Shown: piece by piece, positions 20,996 through 30,437 of the stretch
Layout: every line of letters starts with the position of its first letter
Numbering within the stretch: the first letter of the stretch is position 1
The notes under the pieces: model-generated
Databases searched by the model: none
Told to the model about the DNA's origin: nothing
Seen by the model: only the letters and a program-made list of their open reading frames with translations
Assembly: GCA_963793275.1 (NCBI GenBank)
Contig: CAWBZL010000003.1
Span: 310,001 to 374,000 of the forward strand
Direction of reading: 5' to 3'
Length of the DNA: 64,000 nucleotides
Source of the DNA: Marinirhabdus sp963793275
GTDB taxonomy: Bacteria > Bacteroidota > Bacteroidia > Flavobacteriales > Flavobacteriaceae
Translations under genes and position numbers: made by a program

Positions 20996-23224
20996 CTAAG
21001 CAATTTCTGAAAGTATAGCATTGAGTGTTGTACTCGCTCGCATTTCTTCGTTTACTTTGTCTTCATTTGGATAATAATAGCCTTCAATGTTCACGGGGCT
21101 TCCTTGAGCGTCCAGTAATTCCTGTAAGATTTTGTCTTCGTTTGCTTTTAGTTTTTCAGCAATTGGGGTAAATCTTTTCTTTAGGGTTTCATCTTTATCC
21201 TGGTTTGCCAGTGTTTCTGCCCAGTATTTTGCCAGATAGAAGTGACTGCCCCGATTATCTATTTCGTTTACTTTTCTTGAAGGACCTTTTTTGTTTTCCA
21301 ACAACATATCGGTTGCATCATCCAGTGCTTCTCCCAATACTATTGCATTGTTATTATTGTAGGTAGAACCTAAATGCTCTAAAGAAACTGCTAATGCCAA
21401 AAATTCTCCTAAAGAATCCCAGCGTAGATGTCCCTCTTGAGTAAATTGCTCTACGTGTTTTGGTGCAGAGCCTCCAGCTCCCGTCTCAAAGAGACCTCCG
21501 CCATTCATTAAGGGAACAATTGATAGCATCTTTGCACTGGTTCCTAATTCCAGAATAGGGAAAAGATCGGTTAGGTAATCTCTCAACACATTTCCTGTTA
21601 CTGATATTGTATTCTCACCATTTTTAACCCGTTCCAACGTGTAGTTTGTAGCCTCTTCCGGGGAGAGTATTTTAATTTCTAATCCGCTAGTATCGTGAGT
21701 TGGTAAATATGTGTTTATTTTTTTAATAAGCTCGGCATCATGTGCTCTGTCTTTATCCAACCAAAATACCGTTGGCCACCCTGTAGCTCGGGCTCTGTTT
21801 ACAGCAAGTTTTACCCAATCCTGAATTGGTAAATCTTTAACCTGGCACATACGCCAGATGTCTCCTTCGCTTACAGCATGTTGCATTAAAACAGTACCGT
21901 TGTTGTCTACTACTTCGACGGTTCCACGGTGTTTAATTTCAAAAGTTTTATCGTGAGAGCCGTATTCTTCGGCTTTTTGTGCCATTAATCCTACATTTGG
22001 TACGGTTCCCATGGTAGCGGGATCGAAGGCACCATTCTTTTTACAGAAATTAATAGTAGCTTCATAAATAGCCGCATAACTGCTATCCGGAATTACGGCT
22101 TTGGTATCCTGTTGTTCTCCTTGCGCATTCCACATTTGTCCGGATGTTCTAATCATCGCTGGCATAGAAGCATCGATAATAACATCACTTGGTACGTGTA
22201 GGTTTGTAATTCCTTTGTCACTATTTACCATAGCAAGATCTGGGTTGCTTTTCAGTTCCTTGTCTATGTCTGCCAGAATTTGCTCCCTTTTTGCTTCTGG
22301 TAGACCTCCAATATCGTTCAATACATCTCCAAAACCATTATTAGGATCAACACCTGCATCTCTTAATGTTTGTCCGTGTTGTTCAAAAACATTTGCAAAG
22401 AAAACGCGTACTGCGTGTCCAAAAATAATTGGGTCACTTATCTTCATCATCGTTGCCTTCATATGTAATGAAAACAACACGCCTTTATCTTTAGCGTCTT
22501 TTATCTGGGCTGCTAAGAAAGACAACAATGCTTTTTTCTCCATAACGGAGGCATCAATAATTTCGCCTTTTAAAACCGAAAGATTCTCTTTCAATACCGT
22601 TTTAGATCCATCTGTACCATTTAAAACAATTTTTACAGTACCAGCTTTTTCCAAAGTCACAGATTGTTCATTATGATAAAAATCTCCCTCGTTCATCGTG
22701 GCTACGTGACTTTTGCTGTCTGGACTCCAGGCACCCATACGGTGTGGATTTTTCTTTGCGTAGTTTTTTACAGCTTTTGGTGCACGTCGATCGCTGTTTC
22801 CTTCTCTTAATACAGGATTTACGGCACTTCCTTTTACTTTATCGTACGCTTTTTTTATTTTATTTTCCTCTTCGGTCTTTGGGTTTTCAGGATAGTCCGG
22901 AATCGCAAAGCCTTTTGCCTGTAATTCTGAAATTGCCGCTATCAACTGTGGAAGTGAAGCACTAATATTTGGTAATTTAATAATATTTGCTTCTGGCTTT
23001 TTTGCCAATTCCCCTAATTCGGAAAGTGCATCATTCACGCGTTGGTCTTCTTTTAAATAAGATGCCATGTTTGCTAAAATACGTGCTGCCAATGAGATGT
23101 CCCTTGTCTCAACTTCAATATGCGAAGGTTTTGTAAACGCTTTTACAATAGGTAAAAAGGAATGTGTTGCAAGATATGGGGCTTCGTCTGTTTTGGTGTA
23201 GATAATTTTAGCGGTCTTTGTCAT
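20996..23224 (-). CDS. icd: Isocitrate dehydrogenase (NADP+), monomeric type
   Basis: 742 residues, full length for the monomeric IDH-II family (about 740). Starts MTKTAKIIYTKTDEAPYLAT. Diagnostic stretches include LREGNSDRRAPKAVKNYAKK (substrate-binding SxxxR region), NPHRMGAWSPDSKSHVATM, TSGQMWN and HLGSTYNNNNA. Converts isocitrate to 2-oxoglutarate with NADP+ in the cytoplasm (TCA cycle). Single gene with its own -7 box at 23284-23291 and a strong terminator. Confidence 0.98.
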   Translation of the reverse strand: MTKTAKIIYTKTDEAPYLATHSFLPIVKAFTKPSHIEVETRDISLAARILANMASYLKEDQRVNDALSELGELAKKPEANIIKLPNISASLPQLIAAISELQAKGFAIPDYPENPKTEEENKIKKAYDKVKGSAVNPVLREGNSDRRAPKAVKNYAKKNPHRMGAWSPDSKSHVATMNEGDFYHNEQSVTLEKAGTVKIVLNGTDGSKTVLKENLSVLKGEIIDASVMEKKALLSFLAAQIKDAKDKGVLFSLHMKATMMKISDPIIFGHAVRVFFANVFEQHGQTLRDAGVDPNNGFGDVLNDIGGLPEAKREQILADIDKELKSNPDLAMVNSDKGITNLHVPSDVIIDASMPAMIRTSGQMWNAQGEQQDTKAVIPDSSYAAIYEATINFCKKNGAFDPATMGTVPNVGLMAQKAEEYGSHDKTFEIKHRGTVEVVDNNGTVLMQHAVSEGDIWRMCQVKDLPIQDWVKLAVNRARATGWPTVFWLDKDRAHDAELIKKINTYLPTHDTSGLEIKILSPEEATNYTLERVKNGENTISVTGNVLRDYLTDLFPILELGTSAKMLSIVPLMNGGGLFETGAGGSAPKHVEQFTQEGHLRWDSLGEFLALAVSLEHLGSTYNNNNAIVLGEALDDATDMLLENKKGPSRKVNEIDNRGSHFYLAKYWAETLANQDKDETLKKRFTPIAEKLKANEDKILQELLDAQGSPVNIEGYYYPNEDKVNEEMRASTTLNAILSEIA

Positions 23225-23283
23225 ATAAAAGAATTTTATTTGGTTGAAATTTGTACAGTCCCGTACACTTATTTTATGGGTTG

Positions 23284-23291
23284 CAAAGATA
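23284..23291 (-). promoter_or_regulatory. Promoter -7 box for icd
   Basis: Minus-strand TATCTTTG matches TAnnTTTG, about 60 bases upstream of the icd ATG. Confidence 0.6.
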
Positions 23292-23681
23292 CGGATTTTG
23301 GCGTGTCTTTAAAAGGGAAGTATGCGTGTAGGTGGAAAGTTTAGCAGTTTTTTAATACTTATGTTTTGTCACGATATTATTCTTTATGTCACAAAATCAA
23401 TCGTAGATCGGGAATTACAGATAAAATAAACAATTAAATAGCGTATTATTCATAAGATGGTATAACCTGTCTCTCTGGGGTACAATAAGTAGACGCTTTA
23501 CTTAAAGGAAGTATTTATGAGAGGTGAAATTTGTAAGGTTGGCAGTCCTTTTCCTTCTGGGGGACGAGGAAATGACTCTCCTGTTGGAAACTGCCTGTAG
23601 TAAAGAGATGAAATTTTATAAGTTACTTACACTAAAATTTTAAGAGTAAGATGTACTTCTAAACAATTTGTTAGGGGTATT
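23292..23681. other. Intergenic with a possible structured element
   Basis: About 390 bases without a convincing gene. At 23541-23595 GGCAGT and ACTGCC can close a helix around an inner pairing TTTCCT/AGGAAA (near 23551 and 23577). It could be the leader of icd or an independent RNA. A 27-codon open frame (ATG at 23518) overlaps it and has no support. Confidence 0.4.
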
Positions 23682-24392
23682 TTAATTTTTATCTGTTCCA
23701 ATAACTTCAAGACTGGTTTGGATAGTAACGTTCGGTTTTAGTAATTGAACGCCAGCATAAAATGCGTCGTAGTTTTCTTCGTAAGAAATTTCGTAGTCTG
23801 TGTGATATGGATGAATTACAGTACGTCTTATGTCTATAATTTTCTTGTTTTCGTCAAGTAAAAAGCACGTAGGAAGTCCAAGGCTATGTTTCATATCCTT
23901 AACTACTGCGGCTCCTTTGTTTTGCAGTTCATCTACGTAAAGTACCTGGATGTTCTTTTTAAATTCTTTTGAAGCTTTTTTTGCATTTTCTTTAGTGTCC
24001 CAATATAAAACCACAAAATCAATATTGTCTCCAAATGTATGTGCAATTTCGTTGAGAGCAGGAATGGTTCCGGAACTGGGTGTACACCAGGAAGCAGTAC
24101 TCAATAAAATCATAGGCTTCTTAAAATCGCTCATTTCGATTTCCTTACCAGAGCGTTTCTTCACCTTAAAGTTGTCTAGATAGGTGTTTAAGATTACGTG
24201 TTGCACCAAAGAGTCGTACAAAAAGTCTGCCTGTATATAATCCTTATCGTGATACGCAAGGCGTGATTTTTTCACATACTTTTGGATATTCTTGGTAATT
24301 TCCTGAGAGAACATAGGTTTTACCTCTATCTCTTCTTGAGAGATGGCAGCAAAGGAAATTAAGAATGTAAGTAGCAATAATTTTATACGCAT
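23682..24392 (-). CDS. Exported thioredoxin-fold protein with CTPS active site
   Basis: 236 residues with a signal peptide (MRIKLLLLTFLISFAAIS). Residues about 75-215 form a TlpA/thioredoxin-like fold: MILLSTASWCTPSSGTIPALNEI, then a cis-Pro loop LGLPTCFLLDENKKI. The usual CxxC is Cys103-Thr-Pro-Ser106, so the resolving Cys is missing and a standard disulfide reductase cycle is unlikely. The extra Cys in LPTC might substitute. Probably periplasmic; reductase, isomerase or peroxiredoxin-like roles are open. Single gene; the next gene upstream is 137 bases away. Confidence 0.8.
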   Translation of the reverse strand: MRIKLLLLTFLISFAAISQEEIEVKPMFSQEITKNIQKYVKKSRLAYHDKDYIQADFLYDSLVQHVILNTYLDNFKVKKRSGKEIEMSDFKKPMILLSTASWCTPSSGTIPALNEIAHTFGDNIDFVVLYWDTKENAKKASKEFKKNIQVLYVDELQNKGAAVVKDMKHSLGLPTCFLLDENKKIIDIRRTVIHPYHTDYEISYEENYDAFYAGVQLLKPNVTIQTSLEVIGTDKN

Positions 24393-24528
24393 GACTTCTA
24401 TTTACTTAATAGTGGTACAAAGGTATAAAAGGTTGCTAAACAGCCATATACTTTTAGATAAAAGGCGTAAAATATTCGATAAAACGCATGTTAATTTCCG
24501 TTTTTCCTACAAAAACATTGTTAATACC

Positions 24529-25104
24529 CTATCTTCTACTGCGTCTTCCGGCTCTAGCACTCTGTTGTCCAAACTGTTGTCTTGGCATATTCGCGCGTTT
24601 CATTTGCTGTTTCATCATCTTAATTTGCTCGTCCATCATATTATGCTTATCAAGTTTCTTTGCTTCGGCCAGCAAAATTTCGGCTTCTCGCTTTCTGTTT
24701 TTTGTCATAGCAATTCCAGCAAGATTTAATTTCGCCATAGCCAGATCCGCATCCATATTTAACCCTAGTTCTATAGATTTTTTGAAATATTTTTCGGCTT
24801 CATTCATATTCGTCTGCGAAACCATTAAGCCATTCAAGTAGTTATAATACCCTTGTTGCTTCCTAATTAAAGCGGCTTCCGGGTTTTTAATTTTATCCAG
24901 CCATTTTTTAGCGCCTTCAAAATCCTGCTTTCGAAGTCTTAAAAAAGCCAGTAAAATAATTTCATTTTTAAAGTATAGAAAGAAAAACATTAAAGAAAGT
25001 AGGATGTACATAATTCCGTTTCCTATATTTCCTTCCACAAATTGCCAGACTGATAGCCCTATAACCGCCAGCCCTAAAACTAATTTTATATTTTTATTGA
25101 ACAT
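24529..25104 (-). CDS. Membrane protein with TPR repeats
   Basis: 191 residues. Two hydrophobic helices at the N-terminus (about 7-22 and 29-56: LVLGLAVIGLSVWQF, IMYILLSLMFFFLYF). About two TPR-like units follow (EGAKKWLDKIKNPEAALIRKQQGYYNYL, NEAEKYFKKSIELGLNMDADLAMAKLNLAGIAM), and a basic tail rich in Gln/Arg (QQFGQQSARAGRRSRR). The family is conserved in flavobacteria; function unknown. Probably inner membrane with the TPR part in the cytoplasm, as the basic tail suggests. Confidence 0.75.
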   Translation of the reverse strand: MFNKNIKLVLGLAVIGLSVWQFVEGNIGNGIMYILLSLMFFFLYFKNEIILLAFLRLRKQDFEGAKKWLDKIKNPEAALIRKQQGYYNYLNGLMVSQTNMNEAEKYFKKSIELGLNMDADLAMAKLNLAGIAMTKNRKREAEILLAEAKKLDKHNMMDEQIKMMKQQMKRANMPRQQFGQQSARAGRRSRR

Positions 25105-25236
25105 GTATTGCTTATTTTTGAAGGGTACAAAGGTACATATTTCTGTGAAGAAGTGACTAAATTTGGTGTCTGGAATGAATGTAGTGTTGTCATTTTTTTG
25201 AAATATAAATTCTTTTTAATTATTTTAGTTGTTACG

Positions 25237-25267
25237 TTTGTGCGAGATAAAAAAGATTGTATATTTG
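25237..25267 (+). promoter_or_regulatory. Promoter of rpmH
   Basis: TTTG (25237-25240), 19-base spacer and TATATTTG (25260-25267), a full match to the Bacteroidota consensus. It is followed by CACCCGC, the same start-site block as the three rrn promoters, about 100 bases before rpmH. Confidence 0.88.
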
Positions 25268-25371
25268 CACCCGCCTACGCAAAAGAAAACATGTTGATTT
25301 GCTAAAGTAGGAAAGCCAAACACTAGTGAGGCGTAAAAAAATAATTTTCAGAAGAATTAACCCTTATTACA

Positions 25372-25533
25372 ATGAGCAAGAGAACATTTCAGCCATCAAA
25401 GAGAAAAAGAAGAAATAAGCACGGTTTTAGAGAGCGCATGGCATCTGTAAACGGACGCAAGGTTTTAGCTGCCCGTAGAGCAAAGGGTAGAAAGAAAATA
25501 TCTGTTTCTTCTGAACCACGTCACAAAAAATAA
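25372..25533 (+). CDS. rpmH: 50S ribosomal protein L34
   Basis: 53 residues: MSKRTFQPSKRKRRNKHGFR ... followed by KGRKKISVSSEPRHKK. This is a full-length bL34, highly basic, a component of the large ribosomal subunit. It stands alone here with a consensus promoter about 100 bases upstream and a terminator 20 bases downstream. The usual neighbours dnaA or rnpA are not adjacent. Confidence 0.97.
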   Translation: MSKRTFQPSKRKRRNKHGFRERMASVNGRKVLAARRAKGRKKISVSSEPRHKK

Positions 25534-25552
25534 ATGTTGATAAGTCATACAT

Positions 25553-25588
25553 AAAAAAGGTGTTGTTTACAAACAACACCTTTTTTTT
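25553..25588 (+). terminator. Terminator after rpmH
   Basis: AAAAAAGGTGTTGTTT and AAACAACACCTTTTTTTT form a 15-16 bp stem with a tiny loop, ending in a T-run. Confidence 0.95.
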
Positions 25589-25635
25589 ATACCCTAACGT
25601 ATCGTAATTTTACATCGTATTAAAAGTCTATAGAA

Positions 25636-28488
25636 ATGCCAAAAAACGAGAAATTAAAATCAATTCTAATCATAGGCTCAGGGCCTATAATCATTGGTCA
25701 AGCTTGTGAATTTGACTATTCCGGTTCGCAATCTTTACGTTCCCTCCGTGAAGATGGAATTGAAACCATTCTTATTAATAGCAACCCGGCTACCATTATG
25801 ACGGACCTGTCCATGGCAGACCACATTTATTTGTTGCCATTAACCACAAAATCAATTGTAAAAATCCTGAAAGAACATCCGCAAATAGACGCGGTACTGC
25901 CTACTATGGGAGGGCAAACAGCCTTGAACCTTTGTATAGAAGCAGACGAAAAAGGCATCTGGAAAGATTTTAATGTCGATATGATTGGTGTTAATATAGA
26001 CGCAATTAATGTTACCGAAGATAGAGAGAAGTTTAGAAACTTAATGGAGGAAATTGGTGTGCCTATGGCACCTCAGGCCACCGCAACTTCCTATCTTGAA
26101 GGAAAAGAAATTGCACAGGAATACGGCTTCCCTTTAGTGATTCGTTCCTCATTTACTCTAGGTGGAGCAGGGGCTTCTATCGTTTATAAACCAGAAGACT
26201 TTGACGAGTTACTTACCCGTGGTCTGGAAGTTTCGCCAATTCACGAGGTGATGATTGATAAGGCGATGATGGGTTGGAAAGAATACGAACTAGAACTACT
26301 CAGGGATAGTAACGATAACGTGGTCATTATTTGTGCTATCGAAAATATGGATCCTATGGGAATCCATACCGGAGATTCTATAACCGTAGCACCTGCAATG
26401 ACCTTAAGTGATCGCACCTATCAACGTATGCGCGATATGGCGATACATATGATGCGGAGTATTGGGAGTTTCGCGGGCGGTTGTAACGTACAATTTGCAG
26501 TAAGTCCGGACGAAAAGGAAGATATTATAGCTATAGAAATTAATCCAAGGGTTTCCCGTTCTTCGGCACTGGCTTCTAAGGCAACAGGATATCCTATTGC
26601 GAAGATCGCTTCAAAACTGGCGATTGGGTACCACCTGAACGAATTGGATAATCAGATTACCAAATCTACTTCGGCACTTTTTGAGCCTACTTTGGATTAC
26701 GTAATTGTAAAAATACCACGCTGGAATTTTGATAAATTTGAAGGCTCAGACCGTACGTTAGGGCTACAAATGAAGGCTGTTGGAGAGGTGATGGGAATTG
26801 GGCGTTCTTTTCAGGAGGCGCTGCACAAAGCCACACAGTCGTTGGAGATTAAGCGCAACGGACTGGGGGCAGACGGTAAAAGCTATACCAATTATGAGCA
26901 AATTCTGGACAAACTTGAGAATGCAAGTTGGGATCGTGTATTCGTAATTTACGATGCCATACAAATGGGTATTCCGTTGAGTAGAATTCACGAAATCACT
27001 AAAATAGATATGTGGTTCTTACGTCAGTACGAAGAACTGTATTTATTGGAAAAGGAAATTTCAACCTTTAAGCTGGACACACTTCCAAGAGAATTATTAC
27101 TGGAAGCAAAACAAAAAGGCTACGGAGACAGACAAATTGCACATATGCTGAAATGTCTGGAAAGTCAGGTGTACAAAAAACGGGAAGAATTAAACATACA
27201 GCGAGTTTACAAACTGGTAGATACCTGTGCAGCAGAATTTAAAGCGCAAACTCCGTATTATTATTCAACGTTTGAGAATGAAGTGGAAACAGCAGACGGT
27301 AAGCGCTATGTTGAAAATGATAGTCATGTAACCGATAAAAAGAAAATAATAGTACTTGGTTCCGGACCAAACCGTATTGGACAGGGAATAGAGTTTGATT
27401 ATTGTTGCGTTCACGGAGTGTTGGCAGCAGCCGAATGTGGCTACGAAACCATCATGATCAACTGTAATCCTGAAACCGTTTCGACCGATTTTGACGTTGC
27501 AGATAAACTGTACTTTGAACCTGTATTCTGGGAGCATATTTACGACATTATTCGTCACGAGAAACCTGAAGGAGTTATTGTTCAGTTAGGTGGGCAAACC
27601 GCTCTTAAACTTGCTGAAAAATTAGAGCGCTACGGTGTTAAGATTATGGGAACCAGTTTTCAGGCTCTGGATCTTGCCGAAGACAGAGGAAGTTTCAGTA
27701 CCATTTTAAAAGAAAACAACATCCCTTACCCAAGATTTGGGGTTGCGGAAACTACAGATGAAGCCTTAAAACTAGCAGACGAACTTGACTTCCCACTCTT
27801 AATTAGACCTTCCTATGTGTTAGGGGGACAGGGAATGAAAATCGTGATCAATAAAAAAGAGCTGGAAGAGCACGTAGTTGATCTATTACGTAAAATTCCG
27901 AACAACAAATTATTGCTGGATCACTACCTGGACGGAGCCATAGAAGCAGAAGCAGACGCTATTTGCGACGGTGAAAACGTTTACATTATAGGTATTATGG
28001 AGCATATTGAACCGTGTGGAGTACACTCCGGAGATAGTAATGCTACCTTACCTCCGTTTAATCTGGGAGATCTTGTGCTTCAGCAAATAAAAGACCATAC
28101 TAAAAAAATTGCCTTAGCCCTTAATACAGTTGGGTTAATAAACGTACAATTTGCCATAAAAGACGAAAAAGTGTTTATTATTGAGGCCAATCCGCGTGCG
28201 TCCCGTACCGTTCCTTTTATCGCAAAAGCATATAAGGAACCGTATGTAAACTATGCGACCAAAGTAATGCTGGGCGAAAAGAAAGTAACAGATTTTAATT
28301 TTAATCCGCAGTTAGAAGGATATGCTATAAAACAGCCTGTTTTTAGTTTCAATAAGTTTCCGAATGTAAACAAGCAATTGGGACCAGAAATGAAGAGTAC
28401 AGGCGAAAGTATCCTTTTTATAGATAGCTTAAAGGACGATGAATTTTATGAGTTATATTCGCGAAGGAAAATGTATTTAAGTAAATAG
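25636..28488 (+). CDS. carB: Carbamoyl-phosphate synthase large subunit
   Basis: 950 residues. Two homologous halves, each an ATP-grasp unit: N-half from ILIIGSGPIIIGQACEFDYSG, C-half from IIVLGSGPNRIGQGIEFDYCC (about residue 570). Motifs GGQTALN and GGQTALKL, ATP-binding RSSFTLGGAGAS and RPSYVLGGQGMK, and EINPRVSRSSALASKATGYP. Makes carbamoyl phosphate from glutamine-derived ammonia, bicarbonate and 2 ATP for pyrimidines and arginine. The protein stops at DEFYELYSRRKMYLSK, about where E. coli CarB goes into its C-terminal MGS allosteric domain, so that domain is absent. carA is not in the window. Only 22 bases separate it from the next gene. Confidence 0.97.
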   Translation: MPKNEKLKSILIIGSGPIIIGQACEFDYSGSQSLRSLREDGIETILINSNPATIMTDLSMADHIYLLPLTTKSIVKILKEHPQIDAVLPTMGGQTALNLCIEADEKGIWKDFNVDMIGVNIDAINVTEDREKFRNLMEEIGVPMAPQATATSYLEGKEIAQEYGFPLVIRSSFTLGGAGASIVYKPEDFDELLTRGLEVSPIHEVMIDKAMMGWKEYELELLRDSNDNVVIICAIENMDPMGIHTGDSITVAPAMTLSDRTYQRMRDMAIHMMRSIGSFAGGCNVQFAVSPDEKEDIIAIEINPRVSRSSALASKATGYPIAKIASKLAIGYHLNELDNQITKSTSALFEPTLDYVIVKIPRWNFDKFEGSDRTLGLQMKAVGEVMGIGRSFQEALHKATQSLEIKRNGLGADGKSYTNYEQILDKLENASWDRVFVIYDAIQMGIPLSRIHEITKIDMWFLRQYEELYLLEKEISTFKLDTLPRELLLEAKQKGYGDRQIAHMLKCLESQVYKKREELNIQRVYKLVDTCAAEFKAQTPYYYSTFENEVETADGKRYVENDSHVTDKKKIIVLGSGPNRIGQGIEFDYCCVHGVLAAAECGYETIMINCNPETVSTDFDVADKLYFEPVFWEHIYDIIRHEKPEGVIVQLGGQTALKLAEKLERYGVKIMGTSFQALDLAEDRGSFSTILKENNIPYPRFGVAETTDEALKLADELDFPLLIRPSYVLGGQGMKIVINKKELEEHVVDLLRKIPNNKLLLDHYLDGAIEAEADAICDGENVYIIGIMEHIEPCGVHSGDSNATLPPFNLGDLVLQQIKDHTKKIALALNTVGLINVQFAIKDEKVFIIEANPRASRTVPFIAKAYKEPYVNYATKVMLGEKKVTDFNFNPQLEGYAIKQPVFSFNKFPNVNKQLGPEMKSTGESILFIDSLKDDEFYELYSRRKMYLSK

Positions 28489-28510
28489 AATACGTATTGA
28501 AACTATTAAT

Positions 28511-30433
28511 ATGAATAAATTTTTAATAGCCCTCCTCGCAGGGCTTTTTTTTGTTACAGGCTATGCACAGCGTAATGACGAGGTGTCGGGGAACGATATA
28601 AATGAAGCAAAGAGCTATAAAAGCCAATTTGATGACGAAGACCTGCTGAATACTGCTAAAAAAGTTGACATCTCATTCAGTTTAAATAAAAGGAGCGGAA
28701 TGGTGGAGGTTATTGAAAAAACTTCAGTCAATTTATTAAACCTTAACACAAGCTTCCGAACACAATACCCGGTTTTTTATGATGCAGAATCCAGCGTGGG
28801 AGATTTTGAAATTAAAAATCAAAACGGAAAAAAACGCAAAGGAGTTAACTATCTCGTAAAAGACGAATACTTAAAGCAGGCAGATCTATTTCATACAGAT
28901 TATAGAGTAAAATTTGTAAACCTGAACTTCCCGTTACAAGGCTATCGCCATATTGTAGAGACCGAAAAGATATACAGAGACATAAAATATTTCACCAGCT
29001 ATTATTTTACAGATGCGTACAGAATTGTAGAAGGATCATTAAACATAACCATCCCGGAATGGCTGGATTTGGATATTAAAGAGTTTAATCTTGAAAGCTA
29101 CAACATTACCAAAGCGCAAACAAAAACCGAGGACGGAACGACGCAAACCTATACTTTTAAAAGAGTTGCGCCAAGAAGCCAGGAGTCCGGTACTCCGGGT
29201 CCTTCGTATATGTATCCACATATTTTGTTTATAGCAAAATCTTTTAACAATGGTGATACAACTAAAAATCTCTTTAGCTCCACAGACGACTTGTACACCT
29301 GGTATAACAGTTTGGTGGAGCAGGTAGCAGTGGATGCTTCGGTATTTTCAGAAAAAGTGAAGGAACTTACAGAGGGAAAAACTTCAGATAAGGAAAAAAT
29401 TGAAAGTATTTACTATTGGGTACAGGATAACATAAGATATATCGCTTTTGAAGATGGAATTGCAGGTTTTCAGCCGGATAGTCCGCAAAATGTATATACC
29501 AAGCGCTATGGCGATTGTAAAGGGATGGCTTTTTTAACAAAAGCAATGCTGGAAGAAGCTGGTTTCGACTCGCGCCTGGTGTGGATTGGAACGGATAGAC
29601 TGGCGTACGATTACTCTATACCATCGCTCTCTGTAGACAACCACATGATTTGTGCTGTAAACCTTAACAACGAAACAATTTTTTTGGATGGAACCGAAAA
29701 ATACAATCGTTTTGGTGAATATGCTACACGCATACAAAACAAGCAGGCAATGATACAGGGAAATGGCTCGTATAGCATTGAAACCGTTCCCTTGGAAAAT
29801 GATACTACAAATAAAGATGAAACGAGCCTGACCTTAAAAATTGAAGGAGAAACGCTTTCAGGAACGGCAACGAGAGCTTATTATAGTGAAAACAGAGTTC
29901 AGTTTCAGAATGTGTACAATAGTTTCGAAAAAGGCGACCAGATAGATATTCTTTCAGGATATTTAAGTGGCGGAAACTCAAATTATATTGTATCAGAAAT
30001 TGTTCCGTTCAATCCTGAAATACGAGCAGATAACATTGCACTTGCCTATAATGTTGAAGTAAAGAGCGCAGTTTCAGAATTTGATGGTACGCTGTATGTA
30101 GATCTGGATCCGCTGGAAACCGCTTCAAAATACACCTTCGATAAAAGAAAAAGTGATTATAAATTTCCGTTTAAGCAGAAAAGTGAAGTTACCATTTCGC
30201 TTAAAATTCCGGAAGGCTATGCACTGGAAAGTGTCCCGAAAAATTATACGGTCTCAACAGATTTAATGGATATGGAAGTTCAATTTAAAGAGCAGAGCGG
30301 ATTTATAGAGTATAGCAAACAACTGAATTTTAAAGAACGTGTTATTTCTAAAAAGCGTTTTGACGAATGGAACTCCCTTTTTGAAGGGCTAAAAGAAACT
30401 ACAGATCAACAAATTATCCTCAAAAAACAATAA
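28511..30433 (+). CDS. Exported DUF3857/transglutaminase-core protein
   Basis: 640 residues with a signal peptide (MNKFLIALLAGLFFVTGYAQ). Residues about 45-230 are DUF3857-like. Then a transglutaminase-like core with an apparent Cys-His-Asp triad: Cys336 in RYGDCKG, His378 in SVDNHM and Asp393 in FLDGTE. The C-terminal part is beta-rich. It lies 22 bases after carB and 4 bases before a paralogue-type gene, so it is likely in an operon. Such proteins are common in Bacteroidota, may act as periplasmic peptidases or crosslinkers, and have no known substrate. Confidence 0.85.
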   Translation: MNKFLIALLAGLFFVTGYAQRNDEVSGNDINEAKSYKSQFDDEDLLNTAKKVDISFSLNKRSGMVEVIEKTSVNLLNLNTSFRTQYPVFYDAESSVGDFEIKNQNGKKRKGVNYLVKDEYLKQADLFHTDYRVKFVNLNFPLQGYRHIVETEKIYRDIKYFTSYYFTDAYRIVEGSLNITIPEWLDLDIKEFNLESYNITKAQTKTEDGTTQTYTFKRVAPRSQESGTPGPSYMYPHILFIAKSFNNGDTTKNLFSSTDDLYTWYNSLVEQVAVDASVFSEKVKELTEGKTSDKEKIESIYYWVQDNIRYIAFEDGIAGFQPDSPQNVYTKRYGDCKGMAFLTKAMLEEAGFDSRLVWIGTDRLAYDYSIPSLSVDNHMICAVNLNNETIFLDGTEKYNRFGEYATRIQNKQAMIQGNGSYSIETVPLENDTTNKDETSLTLKIEGETLSGTATRAYYSENRVQFQNVYNSFEKGDQIDILSGYLSGGNSNYIVSEIVPFNPEIRADNIALAYNVEVKSAVSEFDGTLYVDLDPLETASKYTFDKRKSDYKFPFKQKSEVTISLKIPEGYALESVPKNYTVSTDLMDMEVQFKEQSGFIEYSKQLNFKERVISKKRFDEWNSLFEGLKETTDQQIILKKQ

Positions 30434-30437
30434 ACGT

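Noticed and set aside
23518..23601. Short 27-codon open frame in the icd-upstream gap
   Set aside because: It overlaps a hairpin region, is very short and has no support.
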